A stretch of DNA of 64,000 nt. It comes from Dyella sp. EPa41. Lineage in GTDB: Bacteria; Pseudomonadota; Gammaproteobacteria; Xanthomonadales; Rhodanobacteraceae. The stretch spans positions 1-64,000 of the forward strand of contig NZ_BCPR01000004.1 of the NCBI RefSeq assembly GCF_016586165.1. Reading direction: 5' to 3'. The position numbers and the translations under genes are program-made. The notes beneath the pieces were generated by a model that was not told the DNA's origin, did not search any database, and saw only the letters and a list, made by a program, of their open reading frames with translations. Positions 62,949 through 64,000 of this stretch are shown one piece after another (the stretch's first letter is position 1; the number at the start of each line of letters is the position of its first letter).

Positions 62949-63494
62949 TCAGGCGGCCAGAAGCTCGATCACCGCGCTGGCAAACGCCGGGATATCGCCG
63001 GGCTTCCGGCTGGTGATGATCTGGCCGTCGGCGACCACTTCCTCGTCGACCCAATGGGCACCCGCGTTCTCAAGGTCGACCTTCAGCGACGGCCATGACG
63101 TCATCTTGCGACCCTTCACCAAGCCCGCGTCGATGAGCGTCCACGGTCCATGGCAGATCGCGGCGATCGGCTTCTTCATCCTCGAGAACGCCTGCACGAA
63201 AGTGATCGCTTCCGGAATCTGCCGCAGCTTGTCCGGATTCATCACGCCACCGGGCAATACCAGCGCGTCGAATTCCTCCGCGCGGGCCTTGTCGAGCGGC
63301 TGGTCGACCTTGACCTTGTCACCCCAGTCCTTCATGTTCCAGCCGGTGATCTCGGCGCGATCGCCGGGCGCGATCACCGTGACCTGCGCGCCGGCCTGCT
63401 CCAGCAAGCGCTTCGGCTCGGTCAGTTCCGATTGCTCGAATCCATCCGTAGCCAGCATCGCCACCTTGCGGCCATTGAGTTGCGACTGATTCAT
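62949..63494 (-). CDS. DJ-1/PfpI-family protein (YhbO-like)
   Basis: A 181-residue protein. The conserved elbow Cys is in AAICHGPW (about residue 112), with the partner Glu in DGFEQSEL near the N-terminus and LVLPGGVMNPDKL between. Members are described as proteases, glyoxalase III or deglycases and stress chaperones; which applies here is unknown. GGAGAG lies 7 nt before the ATG at 63494. Confidence 0.87.
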   Translation of the reverse strand: MNQSQLNGRKVAMLATDGFEQSELTEPKRLLEQAGAQVTVIAPGDRAEITGWNMKDWGDKVKVDQPLDKARAEEFDALVLPGGVMNPDKLRQIPEAITFVQAFSRMKKPIAAICHGPWTLIDAGLVKGRKMTSWPSLKVDLENAGAHWVDEEVVADGQIITSRKPGDIPAFASAVIELLAA

Positions 63495-63674
63495 CACGCT
63501 TCTCTCCATTGAAGGACCCACGCGCATGATGACGCCAGCCATATCCCGGCCGCGTCGTGTGCGCGTGGGAAGTTCGTGATGCCGCAACCTGTGCGCCATC
63601 GCGCGGATGGCAACATCCCAACCGCGCCGCGGGTCACCGCCAGCAACGGACAGGCACGGCACCGATGATGCGCG

Positions 63675-63827
63675 CTAGATGCGCCCCATGACCGCCAGGA
63701 TGATCAGGATGATCAGGATCAGTCCGATGCCACCACTGGGGTAATAACCCCAGGAACGGCTGTACGGCCATGCCGGGATGGCACCAATAAGCAGCAGGAC
63801 AAGAATGATCAGAAGTATGGTCGACAT
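63675..63827 (-). CDS. DUF3309 small membrane protein
   Basis: A 50-residue protein too short for routine gene calling: MSTILLIILVLLLIGAIPAW, then PYSRSWGYYPSGGIG, then LILIILIILAVMGRI. The two hydrophobic helices around a YYPSGG turn are diagnostic of DUF3309, a small inner-membrane family of unknown function. GAGGAG precedes the ATG at good spacing. Confidence 0.82.
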   Translation of the reverse strand: MSTILLIILVLLLIGAIPAWPYSRSWGYYPSGGIGLILIILIILAVMGRI

Positions 63828-64000
63828 ATCGGCTCCTCTGCCTCAGGCGTTTGCCCGCCCCATCTGCGACGTGGAGTGGCCTCACGTCTCCTATCGAGCG
63901 ACCTTCGATCTTGCGCGGGAACCTTCGCACCCGTGGACTAAAGCCGGTGTGCCCGGCGCATCAACGGACCCGTCCACAATGGCACGGTCGAGCGGCGCAG

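Overview
The window is high-GC DNA, apparently chromosomal, from a free-living gammaproteobacterium. The gene families present (desT-desC-desB arrangement, a glg/tre operon, LigD with DUF3606, DUF3182, KGG-repeat and YflT-like stress proteins) suggest the Xanthomonadales, most likely Rhodanobacteraceae (Dyella/Luteibacter/Rhodanobacter type). That placement is inference from protein families; there is no rRNA, tRNA or other phylogenetic marker here. I see no CRISPR array, insertion sequence, prophage or plasmid origin.

Layout. 1-400: non-coding, with palindromic extragenic repeats. 0.4-3 kb: deoxysugar uptake (rhaM-like mutarotase and a fucP permease) divergent from an IclR regulator. 3-4.1 kb: two small orphan proteins. 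4.4-7.4 kb: acyl desaturase and its ferredoxin reductase, divergent from a TetR regulator, with a perfect operator palindrome between them. 7.6-12.2 kb: a RibD-type reductase and a large TonB-dependent receiver of outer-membrane substrates, ending at a strong terminator; the receptor promoter region carries a 17-bp site matching one in the fucP/iclR promoter region. 12.5-16.7 kb: pentose-phosphate enzymes gnd, tkt and tal. 17-21.6 kb: DUF3606-ligD, a 46-residue membrane protein, DUF72 and a ferritin-like protein. 21.6-29.9 kb: a UbiB-like kinase gene broken by one base, hemerythrin, CDF metal exporter, YflT-like and BON stress proteins, AlkB, an outer-membrane protein, a divergent NRAMP transporter and an isochorismatase.

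30.3-42.7 kb is one tightly overlapping operon, glgA-glgB-treZ-malQ-treY-DUF2934-glgX. It covers glycogen synthesis and branching, debranching, and conversion of linear maltooligosaccharide to trehalose. 42.7-50 kb is a second group of small stress proteins (DUF2383, BON, metallothionein-like, YflT-like, KGG, DUF4142) with a CPA1 antiporter and a degenerate receiver protein. 50-56.6 kb is a signalling block: a sigma-54 type activator, then two divergent, evidently paralogous PAS-histidine-kinase/receiver modules. 56.6-63.8 kb holds a UdgX-type uracil-DNA glycosylase, DUF421, two related SDRs, a second KGG protein, a four-gene SDR/DUF3182/hydrolase operon, a PfpI/DJ-1 protein and DUF3309.

Taken together the window reads as a stress and survival region: trehalose/glycogen osmoprotection, pentose-phosphate NADPH supply, membrane desaturation, DNA repair (LigD, AlkB, UdgX), metal handling, and many small general-stress proteins, with local signalling genes. 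The least explained items are the UdgX glycosylase, the DUF3606-LigD coupling without Ku, the shared operator between the fucose and TonB-receptor loci, the mirrored kinase/receiver modules and the frameshifted kinase.
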